Assembly: GCF_002355275.1 (NCBI RefSeq)
Contig: NZ_CP023449.1
Coordinates: 4,318,001-4,382,000 of the forward strand
Direction of reading: 5' to 3'
DNA length: 64,000 nt
Origin: Rhizorhabdus dicambivorans
GTDB lineage: Bacteria; Pseudomonadota; Alphaproteobacteria; Sphingomonadales; Sphingomonadaceae
Position numbers and translations under genes: made by a program. How positions within the stretch are numbered: position 1 is the stretch's first letter; each line of letters begins with the position of its first letter. The notes below the pieces were generated by a model. The model saw only the letters and a program-made list of their open reading frames with translations, was not told the origin of the DNA and made no database searches. Positions 34,786-42,923 of this stretch are shown piece after piece.

Positions 34786-35007
34786 ATGGACCTCTCCGTC
34801 ACCCTGATCATCGCGATCGCCTCGGCGCTGGTCGGCCTGCTCTGCCTGTACCTGTTCGCCGTCGCGCTGGTCCGCCTGCGCAAGGCCCGCAAGGGCAAGG
34901 CGCCGCTGGGGGACACCCCCGCCGATCTCAGGGTTTTCGCCCGCAATCAGGCGCTCAGCGCCGTCGTCATGTTCGGCCTCGCCGCCTTCATCCTCTTCTA
35001 TAGCTGA
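34786..35007 (+). CDS. Small two-helix membrane protein between nrdA and nrdB
   Basis: A 73-residue protein with two membrane helices (about 5-28 and 52-72) joined by a basic loop (RLRKARKGKAP). It lies between nrdA and nrdB on the same strand and ends 11 bp before the nrdB start, so it is co-transcribed with nrdB. It is not recognised. It might simply be an inserted membrane gene, or a membrane anchor near the reductase; there is no direct evidence for either. Confidence 0.7.
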   Translation: MDLSVTLIIAIASALVGLLCLYLFAVALVRLRKARKGKAPLGDTPADLRVFARNQALSAVVMFGLAAFILFYS

Positions 35008-35018
35008 AAGGCTTCACC

Positions 35019-36071
35019 ATGCCGCTTCTTCAGGCCAGCCGCACCTACAAGCCCTTCGAATATCCCTGGGCCTTCGAATATTGGAAGCGCCAGCAGCAGC
35101 TCCACTGGCTGCCCGAAGAGGTGCCGCTGGGCGAGGATTGCCGCGATTGGGCGCAGAAGCTGACCGATCATGAGCGCAACCTGCTGACGCAGATCTTCCG
35201 CTTCTTCACCCAGGCCGATGTCGAGGTGCAGGATTGCTACCACGACAAATATGGCCGCGTGTTCAAGCCGACCGAGATCAAGATGATGCTGACCGCCTTC
35301 TCCAATATGGAGACGGTCCACATCGCCGCCTACAGCCATCTGCTCGACACGATCGGCATGCCCGAGACCGAGTACAGCGCCTTCATGCAGTATAAGGAGA
35401 TGAAGGATAAGCACGACTATCTCGCCACCTTCGGCGTGGATAGCGATGAGGATATCGCCCGCACCCTGGCGATGTTCGGCGGCTTTACCGAGGGGCTCCA
35501 GCTCTTCGCCTCCTTCGCGATGCTGATGAACTTCCCGCGCTTCAACAAGATGAAGGGCATGGGCCAGATCGTCACCTGGTCGGTGCGCGACGAGACCTTG
35601 CACTGCGAGGGCATCATCCGCCTGTTCCACGCCTTCGTGAAGGAGCGGGACTGCCTGACCAACGCGGTCAAGGAGGACATCCTCGACATGTGCCAGAAGA
35701 CGGTGCGGATCGAGGACGCCTTCATCGATCTGGTGTTTGAGATGGGCCCGGTCAACGGCATGACGCCGAAGGACATCAAGAAGTACGTCCGCTACATCGC
35801 CGACTGGCGCCTCGGCCAGCTCGGCCTCAAGCCGATCTTCATGATCGAGGAGCACCCGCTCCCCTGGCTCGCCCCGCTGCTCAACGGCGTCGAACACGCC
35901 AACTTCTTCGAGACCCGCGCGACCGAATATTCGAAGGGCGCGACCAAGGGCCAGTGGAGCGACGTCTGGACCGCCTTCGACAACCGCATGAGCGCCAAGA
36001 AGGCGGCGGCGGCGAACGAGGATGGCGCGGAAGCGAACCTGTTCGGTGCTGCGGGGGTGGCGGCGGAGTAA
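35019..36071 (+). CDS. nrdB: Ribonucleotide reductase class Ia, beta subunit
   Basis: A 350-residue ferritin-fold protein that makes the tyrosyl radical. The iron ligands are Asp67, Glu98, His101, Glu158, Glu192 and His195 (QADVEV, METVHIAAY, FTEG, RDETLH). Tyr105, four residues after His101, is the radical tyrosine, which marks it as class Ia rather than Ic. The C-terminal tail is Ala-rich (the last 25 residues), ending GVAAE, shorter and less acidic than in E. coli. It pairs with NrdA. A possible RBS (GAAAGG) lies before the ATG. A low-GC gene of different origin follows 18 bp later. Confidence 0.95.
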   Translation: MPLLQASRTYKPFEYPWAFEYWKRQQQLHWLPEEVPLGEDCRDWAQKLTDHERNLLTQIFRFFTQADVEVQDCYHDKYGRVFKPTEIKMMLTAFSNMETVHIAAYSHLLDTIGMPETEYSAFMQYKEMKDKHDYLATFGVDSDEDIARTLAMFGGFTEGLQLFASFAMLMNFPRFNKMKGMGQIVTWSVRDETLHCEGIIRLFHAFVKERDCLTNAVKEDILDMCQKTVRIEDAFIDLVFEMGPVNGMTPKDIKKYVRYIADWRLGQLGLKPIFMIEEHPLPWLAPLLNGVEHANFFETRATEYSKGATKGQWSDVWTAFDNRMSAKKAAAANEDGAEANLFGAAGVAAE

Positions 36072-36089
36072 ACTCCGCCTAAACCCGAG

Positions 36090-36578
36090 ATGATAAATCA
36101 AAACGAATTGGTCGGTCCGCAAATCTTTGCTCAGTTCGCGGATCGGTACGATGATCGCATTAAGAAGGCTGTAGGTATATTATTTCTGACCTCCGGTGCG
36201 GTTGAAACTTCGCTGTCAGTTTTATTAGCTCGGCTGGCATCTCATCCCGGCGAGATCAATTCACGATTAGCTTTCGCCTTTTCAGGAATGGATGTGCGGG
36301 TGAAGCTGAGCAAGTTATGTGATTTATGCGTTGGCACCAATGTAGACCGCAGCCAAATCACCCATGTAACCCAAAGCATTTCTAAGCTCTTTGAGCGCAG
36401 GAATGCGATTGCACATAATCTTTGCGACCCATCTGGAGAAAATATCCGAATTCTAAATTTAAAGATTGTTCGAAACGGATTAAAAGCGGACCAGATATTT
36501 ACTGCAGATCGCATCGAAAAAATAGCAGCCCTAATGCTTGTACGATCACGGCAACTTGATGCTCTAATTCCAAAATAA
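36090..36578 (+). CDS. Low-GC helical protein with HEPN-type RNxxxH motif
   Basis: A 162-residue all-helical protein. The segment LFERRNAIAHNL (100-111) holds Arg104-Asn105 and His109, the R-N-x3-H pattern of HEPN ribonucleases and of many HEPN-like toxins and Abi proteins. A helix at 26-50 (LFLTSGAVETSLSVLLARL) fits the HEPN helical bundle. The gene is clearly AT-richer than its neighbours and sits between nrdB and an insertion sequence, so it was probably acquired. No antitoxin-like gene is next to it; the insertion may have separated one. A toxin or RNase role is inference; a non-catalytic HEPN-like protein is also possible. Confidence 0.65.
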   Translation: MINQNELVGPQIFAQFADRYDDRIKKAVGILFLTSGAVETSLSVLLARLASHPGEINSRLAFAFSGMDVRVKLSKLCDLCVGTNVDRSQITHVTQSISKLFERRNAIAHNLCDPSGENIRILNLKIVRNGLKADQIFTADRIEKIAALMLVRSRQLDALIPK

Positions 36579-36706
36579 AAACTTAATTGCGGTGACAGTT
36601 TTTAGTTACGGTGATGGTGTGGACGGCGCTCTGAGGGAGGTTTGAGTCGCATAGCGACATTCTCCACGGTGTGACTGTCGAAGGTCCACCAAGGAGCACC
36701 ATCCAC

Positions 36707-37744
36707 ATGAGCAAGCTATCAAGCGATTTGTCGACTGTCACGGTTGTAGGCCTTGATCTGGCCAAGCATGTTTTCCAGGTTCACTGCATCGATACCGAGG
36801 GCCGGGTGGTGCTGAACCGCTCGCTCAGGCGGCGCGAGGTGGCGGACTTCTTCCGGCGCCTGCCGCCGTGCCGGGTGGGCATGGAGGCTTGCGGCTCGGC
36901 CCATCATTGGGGTCGCACGCTGATTTCGCTGGGGCACGACGTGAAGCTGATGCCCCCCCCTTATGTGAAGCCCTATGTCCGGCGCCAGAAGAACGATGCC
37001 GCCGATGCCGAAGCGATCTGCGAGGCGGTGACGCGGCCGTCGATGCGCTTCGTGACCGTCCGCTCGATCGAGAACCAGGCAGTGCTGATGCGCCACAAGG
37101 TGCGCGAGTTGATCGTCGCCCAACGGACCCAATTGCTCAATGCCCTGCGCGGCCATCTCGCCGAGGCCGGCGTCATTGCCGCGCAGGGGGCATGCAACGC
37201 CCGCGCCCTCGCGGCGCTCGTCGCGGCCGGCGACGACGAGGTGCCGACCTGTGTGGTTCAGGCGCTGCTGCCGCTGGTAGAGCAGCTCCGCCATCTTGAT
37301 GCCGCCATCGCCGAAGCTGACAAGGCGATCCTCGAAGCCGCGCGTGGCAGCGCGGATGCACGGTTGCTGATGTCCATTCCCGGCATCGGCTCGCTTACCG
37401 CGAATGCGTTCGTCGCCACGCTGGGCCCCGATGGCGTGGGCCAGTTCTCGGGTCCCCGCGAGTTCGCCGCCTTCCTGGGCCTCGTCCCGCGCCAGCGATC
37501 CTCGGGGGGCAAGGAGCGGCTTGGCCGGATCACCAAGATGGGTAATGTCTATCTCAGGAAGCTGCTCGTCGTCGGCGCTCATGCCGTGCTCCACCATCAT
37601 GCCCGGCACGAAGATCCGCTGCGGCTGTGGGCGAGGAAACTGCTCGCCACCAAGCCCTTCAAGCTCGTCGCGGTCGCCATCGCCAACAAGCTGGCGCGGA
37701 TCGCCTTCGCCTTGCTCTCCCGGCAGGCGCGCTACGCCGCCTGA
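36707..37744 (+). CDS. IS110/IS1111-family transposase (DEDD recombinase)
   Basis: A 345-residue recombinase. The N-terminal RuvC-like domain has the DEDD set: Asp17 in GLDLAKH, Glu60 in MEACGSAHHW, Asp97 and Asp100 in KNDAADAEA. The C-terminal Tnp domain holds SIPGIGSLTANAF, FAAFLGLVPRQRSSGGKERLGRITKMGNVYLRK with a likely catalytic serine in the RQRSSGG stretch. It seems intact. The start at 36707 was chosen because AAGGAG precedes it and the conserved part begins right after. Enzymes of this family are guided by an RNA made from the element's own non-coding end. Confidence 0.93.
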   Translation: MSKLSSDLSTVTVVGLDLAKHVFQVHCIDTEGRVVLNRSLRRREVADFFRRLPPCRVGMEACGSAHHWGRTLISLGHDVKLMPPPYVKPYVRRQKNDAADAEAICEAVTRPSMRFVTVRSIENQAVLMRHKVRELIVAQRTQLLNALRGHLAEAGVIAAQGACNARALAALVAAGDDEVPTCVVQALLPLVEQLRHLDAAIAEADKAILEAARGSADARLLMSIPGIGSLTANAFVATLGPDGVGQFSGPREFAAFLGLVPRQRSSGGKERLGRITKMGNVYLRKLLVVGAHAVLHHHARHEDPLRLWARKLLATKPFKLVAVAIANKLARIAFALLSRQARYAA

Positions 37745-37961
37745 CCTCCCCGGCTCGCTCAAGGGTGCCCATGCGGTGATGTGACAGGCGGACAACAAGG
37801 CGGCACAGCCCGGTAAACTGGCAGCGCTTCGAGCGCGATACGGTGATAGCGGCACGCCACCTTCAGCGGACAATCATCAGGGCCAGCGGCAACCACCGCA
37901 CTCAACAGGCCGAAGACATGACCGCACCCGTTCAACGCATCCCTTCAAAACCCTTGACGAG
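37745..37961 (+). ncRNA. Candidate guide (bridge/seek) RNA region of the IS1111-type element
   Basis: About 217 bp of non-coding sequence lie between the transposase stop and the right subterminal repeat. In IS1111-group elements the guide RNA comes from this 3' side. Several local hairpins can be drawn, but the guide loops were not resolved. Confidence 0.4.
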
Positions 37962-38061
37962 GAGCGCCGTCCAGACATGACAGCTTACTAATTCACCTAA
38001 CTACAGACACGAACCTCCCAATACTGGAACTAGATGGCGCCACCATAATACGAACACCGAA

Positions 38062-38517
38062 CTATCGCTGTTCCGGTTCGAGATACCAGATGAAGCACAT
38101 CCGATCGCGAACATTGCCCCCATCGGCTTCGTAAGCCGCGAACGGAGCCGCGAACGCTTTGCGCCCCTCGTCGACGAAGTCGCAACGGCGGCCCAGCTCC
38201 GCCATCTTCAGTCTCGCCACAGAGGCAGCGCGTGCGACGCGCTCCGCCCAGGTCAGGCCCTCAGGCTCATCGGCCAGCGCGTCGACCTCTATCCAATGGC
38301 ATTCGCATGTTCCCTCGGGCAGCAGGAATTGCAGTTGCCCGCCAATGTTGAGAAGCGATGCTGTTTCCGCCTCATCGATCACCAGCGCCATCATATCGGG
38401 TCGCCAGCCCCACTCGGTACCGCTGCGGCAGGCAGCAGACCTCAGCGCGGCCGACAGCAGCATCTCCGGGGCATCTTCCATGCAACCGGCTATACAGCTT
38501 CCATGATCGACCTTCAT
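38062..38517 (-). CDS. Hypothetical protein
   Basis: A 151-residue soluble protein (or 139 if it starts at the ATG at 38481). It has a Trp/Glu-rich middle (CHWIEVDAL, GLTWAERVARAASVARLKMAELGRRCDFVDEG) and five or more cysteines, with no signal peptide. It is not recognised. It lies just outside the insertion sequence and is transcribed towards it. It may be a remnant of an acquired block. A weak RBS (AGGAC) lies before the longer start. Confidence 0.5.
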   Translation of the reverse strand: MKVDHGSCIAGCMEDAPEMLLSAALRSAACRSGTEWGWRPDMMALVIDEAETASLLNIGGQLQFLLPEGTCECHWIEVDALADEPEGLTWAERVARAASVARLKMAELGRRCDFVDEGRKAFAAPFAAYEADGGNVRDRMCFIWYLEPEQR

Positions 38518-38605
38518 CTGATTCAGCAGTGTCCTGCGACGACAGGATTGGACTGATACGGAAGGCCGTTATTGCCTATAGCGAGAGCCGAGATAAGATC
38601 CCTGC

Positions 38606-38983
38606 ATGGAAACGCGCCCTCTCCAGAGCGTCGGCCTTGGCGGCGACGGCGATGAGATCGAAGCGATCCACGGCGTCGAGGAAACTTTCGGGGTGAAGCT
38701 GGACCGCTCGGAAGCGAGCAGTTGGCGCACGGCGGGAGACGTCTTCGCCGCGCTCCAGAACACCCTTCCGCCTGCCGAGCAGCAAAATCCCGCTCTATGG
38801 ATGCGCTTCGCCGTTGCGATCTGCGGGATCACCGGGGCCGACCCTCGGCGGATCGAACCTGCGAGCCCGCTCCTTTCGGAGGACAGCGCATGGCAAAAGC
38901 TTCGCAGCATCCCGTCCGCTGCATGGATAGCGTCACTTGCGGCGCTGATGATCCTGGTCGCAGCCGCCCTGATCCGGGGCTGA
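38606..38983 (+). CDS. Membrane-tailed protein with acyl-carrier-like N-terminus
   Basis: A 125-residue protein. Residues 14-56 (DEIEAIHGVEETFGVKLD ... TAGDVFAAL) resemble the second half of an acyl carrier protein helix bundle, as in DUF1493-like proteins. No clear DSL phosphopantetheine site is seen, so carrier function is doubtful. The C-terminal 22 residues (AAWIASLAALMILVAAALIRG) are a membrane helix, so it is tail-anchored. It is divergent from the hypothetical gene before it and convergent with a TonB-like gene. Function unknown. Confidence 0.55.
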   Translation: METRPLQSVGLGGDGDEIEAIHGVEETFGVKLDRSEASSWRTAGDVFAALQNTLPPAEQQNPALWMRFAVAICGITGADPRRIEPASPLLSEDSAWQKLRSIPSAAWIASLAALMILVAAALIRG

Positions 38984-39032
38984 CGTTCGCCACGCCATCC
39001 CTCGATGCGCCCTCCCCGTCATTCCCGCGCGT

Positions 39033-39671
39033 TCATTCGGCTGCCTGCACGAAACTCACTCGGGCAGTCTGGACCGACGGAACCGGCCGGCCGCCCTCGT
39101 CCAGCGCGGGCGTCGGCCGGTATGATTTCGCCAGTTCCCCGCAGGCCACGGCACCAAACAGCGCCATGGCGCGCGGCGCATCCGCCGTTTGCCCGGCCGT
39201 ATCCGTCAGATAAGGCGTGCAGTCCGCCATCGCCCCGTTGCCATCAACGGTGAAGGCAACATCCACGTCCGCAGGCTGGGCCCGTCCCTTCGGCATCTTC
39301 TCCACCGTGACGAGCAGGTCCGTCCGCGAAGGCTTGGGCGTCCTGGGGGGTGCTTCTCCCGGTATCCAGAAGCTGCGGGAGCTGCGATAGACGGCATAGG
39401 CCGGAGCTCCGTTGCCATCCAGAATCGGTTTGAATCGTGCCCTTTTCATCATACCGCGACAGGACTGTTGATCGATATCCTCCCACCCGCTGGATGCGGT
39501 GACATCGCATCGGATGGGCCTGCCCGAGGGCGATATGGTGAGGCGGAACGCGGTATGGCCCGACCGATTTTCACGCAGCGCGTCGCTCGGATAATCGTTC
39601 GGCCCGATCCACTCGTCGGGGCGTATCGGTTGGGGCGCCGCCAGGGCCAGCGCCAGCAAGGCTGAAATCAT
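39033..39671 (-). CDS. Secreted TonB C-terminal-like protein
   Basis: A 212-residue protein with a short signal sequence (MISALLALALAAPQP). Residues 24-85 match the TonB C-terminal fold: DYPSDALRENRSGHTAFRLTISPSGRPIRCDV, a conserved Cys pair and FKP. A second, weaker copy of the same pattern lies in the last 75 residues (VDVAFTVDGNGAMADCTPY). It has no membrane anchor beyond the signal and no proline-rich spacer, so it is unlikely to energise receptors; it is one of the periplasmic TonB-like proteins common in sphingomonads. Start 39671 has GGAGG upstream. Confidence 0.7.
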   Translation of the reverse strand: MISALLALALAAPQPIRPDEWIGPNDYPSDALRENRSGHTAFRLTISPSGRPIRCDVTASSGWEDIDQQSCRGMMKRARFKPILDGNGAPAYAVYRSSRSFWIPGEAPPRTPKPSRTDLLVTVEKMPKGRAQPADVDVAFTVDGNGAMADCTPYLTDTAGQTADAPRAMALFGAVACGELAKSYRPTPALDEGGRPVPSVQTARVSFVQAAE

Positions 39672-39784
39672 GTTCCCCGCCTCCCGATAGTCGAAGAATG
39701 GAGTAACTGTCCGGATAGCTATGATCGGAATGGCCAGCGTCTGCAATCGACCGCTACCGGCGGCCGCCCCCCAACCATCGCCCC

Positions 39785-40294
39785 TCACCTTCCCGAAGCC
39801 GTCGCCTCGAACCCCTCATGATAGGACACCTCCCCCGCCGCCGGCGTCCCGGCCAGCATCAGCGACTGGAAATAGTCGGGCGGCACATCCCCATAGCGCA
39901 GCGCATGGCGGCTGCTGAAGCCGAAGCGCCGATAATAGGCCGGATCGCCCAGCACCACGCAGCCGCCCGCGCCCCGCTGCCGGAGCCGGTCCAGGCCCCG
40001 CCCGATCAGCGCACTGCCGATGCCGCCGCGCTGACATCCCGGCAGCACCGACACCGGCCCGAGCCCGAACCAGCCGCCTTCGGCCCCGTCGATCCGCACC
40101 GGGGAAAAGGCGGCATGCCCGACGATCCCCTGATCCGTTTCCGCCACCAGCGACAGCGTCAGCGCGCCCGCGTCGCGCAACGCATCGACGATCGCCGCCT
40201 CGGTCTGGCTGCTATGCTCGATGCCCCGGAACGCTACCTCGGTCAGCCGCGCTATGGCCGGGTGATCCAGCGGGGTTTCCGGACGAATGATCAT
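39785..40294 (-). CDS. GNAT-family N-acetyltransferase
   Basis: A 169-residue single-domain acetyltransferase of the YhbS-like group. MIIRPETPLDHPAIARL opens the fold, GLGPVSVLPGCQRGGIGSALI (76-96) is strand 4 plus the acetyl-CoA pyrophosphate loop (Q-x2-G-x-G), and GDPAYYRRFGF (112-122) is the strand-5 signature of the YhbS group. It has no close functional partner. The start at 40294 was chosen over an in-frame TTG at 40330 because the fold begins there. The substrate is unknown. Confidence 0.9.
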   Translation of the reverse strand: MIIRPETPLDHPAIARLTEVAFRGIEHSSQTEAAIVDALRDAGALTLSLVAETDQGIVGHAAFSPVRIDGAEGGWFGLGPVSVLPGCQRGGIGSALIGRGLDRLRQRGAGGCVVLGDPAYYRRFGFSSRHALRYGDVPPDYFQSLMLAGTPAAGEVSYHEGFEATASGR

Positions 40295-40430
40295 GGTCGT
40301 GAGTCTGACGCGCCGTGTCGGAAACGGCAACAGCGCAACGGGTGGATGAAAATGTTCGCCTTTTGTTCTTGATTTTAACGTGGTTTTCCGTTAGACAAGC
40401 CGGCCCCCGCAACGAAACCGAGCGCCGCTT

Positions 40431-40889
40431 ATGCAGCCCGATATCCTCGCCAATGCCCCCCGCTGCGGCGCGCGCACCCGCTCGGGCGCGCCGTGCCGCT
40501 CGCCCGCCGTCCACGGCCATCGCCGCTGCCGGATGCATGGCGGCCGAGGCAGCGGCGCGCCACGCGGCAATCGCAACGCATGGAAGCACGGCGTCCGATC
40601 GGCCTGGTTCCGGGAAACGGCGCACTATGTGCGCGAGAGCGCCCGCCTGGTCCGCATCTGCAACCTGGTCCTGCGGGCTCAGAGGCTGGCGGCGCGGCTC
40701 GAACCCGAGGCCGCGCGGCGCCTCATCACGGCCGCGAACGCCCTGCTGCCGGAGATCGGCCCGGCAGAGAAAATAAAAAAACGGGTGGACAACCCCATGC
40801 ACCCGGAAAACGGCACGGTTCGGGCGCGCACCGAAGCGGAGGAAAGCCGTTCTTCCCCAGCCTTTCGATCCGGCGCAGCCACCCCTTCT
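40431..40889 (+). CDS. HGG-motif basic protein, 3' end unresolved
   Basis: The first 115 codons encode a Cys/His-rich basic protein: CGARTRSGAPCRSPAV, CRMHGGRGSGAPRGNRNAWKHG, then helices (LVRICNLVLRAQRLAARLE). This CxxxTRxGxPC...CxMHGG pattern is common in alphaproteobacteria and phage-like regions, and its job is unknown. No in-frame stop follows; the frame runs on through a palindromic repeat (its translation includes VIPDLIRNPA) and opposite the next gene. The end given is where the repeat begins and is not a stop codon. Repeat insertion probably removed the original end. Confidence 0.5.
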
Positions 40890-40891
40890 TT

Positions 40892-40918
40892 CGTCATTCC
40901 GGACCTGATCCGGAATCC
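40892..40918. repeat. REP palindrome, GTCATTCCGGA type
   Basis: A hairpin CGTCATTCCGGA / TCCGGAATCC, related to both arms at 42725-42809 with paired base changes that keep the stem. Confidence 0.65.
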
Positions 40919-41087
40919 CGCTGCCCGCTCCCCCGCAAGCAGAAGGGACGACGACCCAACTACCTGGAAAAAGGCCGCCCGACAGCCTTTCGCTCCCATG
41001 CGATCCAGCGCCCCATCCACATCGAAGGACACGAAAAAGGGGCGGAGCCGCGAAGCTCCGCCCCCTCCTCCAGCCCGTGACGGGCAA

Positions 41088-42104
41088 TCAGCCGGGGTAG
41101 CGGTCCCCATCTTCCCGGTCGGCGCGCAGCTGCTGCGTCAGCCGGTCGAGCCGCTGCTGGATCACCGACTCCTCATTGGCGGTAAAGCGGCCGCCCGAGG
41201 CGCGCATGCGGCTCTCGTCGCGGCGGATCGAGGCGAGCTCGTTCCGCGCCCGGCGGGCTTCGGAGCTGCTGATCAGGCCGCGTTCGCGCTGGCGGTCGAT
41301 CCGCTCGGCGATCCGCGCCTGGCGGGTGTCGACGTCGAGATTGCGGCCATAGGCGACATTCTGCGGCCGATCGACCGCGCCGGTGGTCACCCAGCGGCCG
41401 CGCGCGTCATAATAGCCGACCACCTCGCCGCGCACCCAGCGGCCATTGGCGTCATAATAGCCGGCGACGCGGCGCGCCTCCCAATAGCCGGTCGGGGTGC
41501 CGCCGCTGGCGCTGCCCGGAATCCAGCGGCCATTGGCGTCGTAGCTGCCATAGACCGGGCCCGCGACCCACCGGCCGCGCGTGTCGTAATAGCCCGGCGC
41601 GCTGGCCTGCACCCACTGCCCGTCGGCGGCGTAATAGCCGGTCACGCCGATCGGCACCCAGCGGCCGTCGCGGTCGCGATAGCCCGAATATTGGGATTCG
41701 CCGTTGAACGAGACCCAGTTGTTGTTGCGGTCATAATAGCCGTTGGGCGGCCCTTCGACCCAGTTGTTGTTGCGGTCGTAATAGCCGCGCGCGCTGCTGG
41801 CATCGATCCGGTTGGCGTGCCAGCGGCCGCTTTCGTCATAATAGCCATAGGCGACGTCGCAACGCGGGCGGTCATCCTTGGCCAGCTGGTTGCCGGCGAT
41901 GCCGCCGGCGATGGCGCCGCCGATCGTGCCGACCTCCTTGTGCCGGCCGCCGTCGATCACGCGGCCCAGGATGGCGCCGATGCCGGCGCCCGCGATGGTG
42001 GCGACGGTGCGGCCGGTATTGTCCTGCTTGCAGACGGTGGCGGCCTGGGCGGTGGTGCCCATGGCGAGCGCCGCGACGCCCGCCGCGATCATGTACTTGC
42101 GCAT
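41088..42104 (-). CDS. Glycine-zipper protein with tandem GYYD-x2-GRWV repeats
   Basis: A 338-residue envelope protein. A signal peptide (MRKYMIAAGVAALAMGTTAQA) is followed by a glycine-zipper 2TM segment (AGAGIGAILGRVIDGGRHKEVGTIGGAIAG) that can insert in a membrane. Then come about ten repeats of 18-25 residues built on GYYD-x2-GRWV (for example GYYDRNNNWVEG, GYYDARGRWVTTG). The tail (240-338) is a charged helical region. Start 42104 has AGGAG upstream. The 42290 gene is divergent. Such repeats resemble those of wall- or surface-binding proteins, but the ligand is unknown. Confidence 0.85.
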   Translation of the reverse strand: MRKYMIAAGVAALAMGTTAQAATVCKQDNTGRTVATIAGAGIGAILGRVIDGGRHKEVGTIGGAIAGGIAGNQLAKDDRPRCDVAYGYYDESGRWHANRIDASSARGYYDRNNNWVEGPPNGYYDRNNNWVSFNGESQYSGYRDRDGRWVPIGVTGYYAADGQWVQASAPGYYDTRGRWVAGPVYGSYDANGRWIPGSASGGTPTGYWEARRVAGYYDANGRWVRGEVVGYYDARGRWVTTGAVDRPQNVAYGRNLDVDTRQARIAERIDRQRERGLISSSEARRARNELASIRRDESRMRASGGRFTANEESVIQQRLDRLTQQLRADREDGDRYPG

Positions 42105-42289
42105 CTTACTCTCCTGAACGTTCCTGCCGTTCCCCGCCGCCTCGACGCTCGGCAGAGGCGATGGTTCCCGGCGAAACGATCGATGCGATCGGCCCGGCGC
42201 GGGGACGCCCTGTTCCGGCCCGCATTTCGGGCCTTGCAACTTGACGCGGCCTCATCCCGTTACGATGAAGGAACAAAGGAGAGCCGCTC

Positions 42290-42715
42290 ATGCGTCACCC
42301 GGTCCTGCTTCCCCTGCTCGCGGGCGCCCTGCTCGCCGCCGCCGCGCCCGCTTTCGCCGTCAACCTGCCGTCCGCCGGCACCGACAAGCCCCGCGCCGCC
42401 GCCCTGCCCGACGACTGGCTGGAGGATGTCGAGACCCCGGCCGAAGTCGCCAAGGAGGACATGCGCGAGGGCGATGCCCGCCGCTGGGAGGAGAGCCAGG
42501 CCAGCGCCGCCGGTTCGGCCCAGGCGCCCGTCCCCGGCGTCGACTGTCCCAAGCCGAGCGGCACGACCGGCGCGATCCTGGGCGCGGTGGCCGGCGGCAT
42601 ATTGGGCAACATCATCGACGGCGGCCGCCACCGCGCGATCGGCACCCTGGCCGGCGCCGGCGGCGGCGCCCTGCTCGGCCGCTCGATCGAGCAGAAATCG
42701 GGGAAGTGCCAATAG
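42290..42715 (+). CDS. Glycine-zipper 2TM envelope protein
   Basis: A 141-residue protein with a signal peptide (LLPLLAGALLAAAAPAFA) and a C-terminal glycine zipper (GAILGAVAGGILGNIIDGGRHRAIGTLAGAGGGALLGRSIE). The middle is acidic and Ala-rich (DDWLEDVETPAEVAKEDMREGDARRWEE). The RBS is AGGAG. It is the middle of three genes for such proteins in 2.3 kb, divergent from the first. Like Rickettsia 17-kDa antigen-type proteins it probably sits in the outer membrane or periplasm. Confidence 0.85.
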   Translation: MRHPVLLPLLAGALLAAAAPAFAVNLPSAGTDKPRAAALPDDWLEDVETPAEVAKEDMREGDARRWEESQASAAGSAQAPVPGVDCPKPSGTTGAILGAVAGGILGNIIDGGRHRAIGTLAGAGGGALLGRSIEQKSGKCQ

Positions 42716-42724
42716 CCTTCTTTC

Positions 42725-42809
42725 CGTCATCCCGGACCTGATCCGGGATCCAGCTTCTTTGTCGCCCTTATCAAGAAAAGCGGGATCCCGGATCAGGTCC
42801 GGGATGACG
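42725..42809. repeat. 27-bp perfect inverted repeat between glycine-zipper genes
   Basis: Left arm 42725-42751 and right arm 42783-42809 are exact reverse complements, each itself a small palindrome of the GTCATCCCGGA...TCCGGGATCC type. It is a head-to-head pair of REP units and can form a long cruciform; it probably separates transcription of the two flanking genes. Confidence 0.85.
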
Positions 42810-42923
42810 AACAGGGACGCCGCCTGTCCCCCGCATGAACGTGACGTAGTTTACGGTTCACGCAACCTTCGCCACGGCCCACCGTTCTGCCCCCGTCCCA
42901 TTTTTCCCGGACGGAGACTGACT

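Larger units (their letters stand above)
36613..37976 (+). mobile_element. IS110-family element, IS1111 subgroup
   Basis: The transposase is flanked by a subterminal inverted repeat: TGGACGGCGCTC (36620-36631) and GAGCGCCGTCCA (37962-37973). Subterminal repeats mark the IS1111 subgroup; the true ends are set here by the usual 7-bp and 3-bp offsets, so they may be off by a few bases. No target duplication is expected. The longer non-coding part is on the 3' side. Confidence 0.75.

Noticed and set aside
37977-38061. tRNA-like or attachment site to the right of the IS1111-type element
   Set aside because: No cloverleaf or CCA-ended stem could be drawn and no integrase is nearby.
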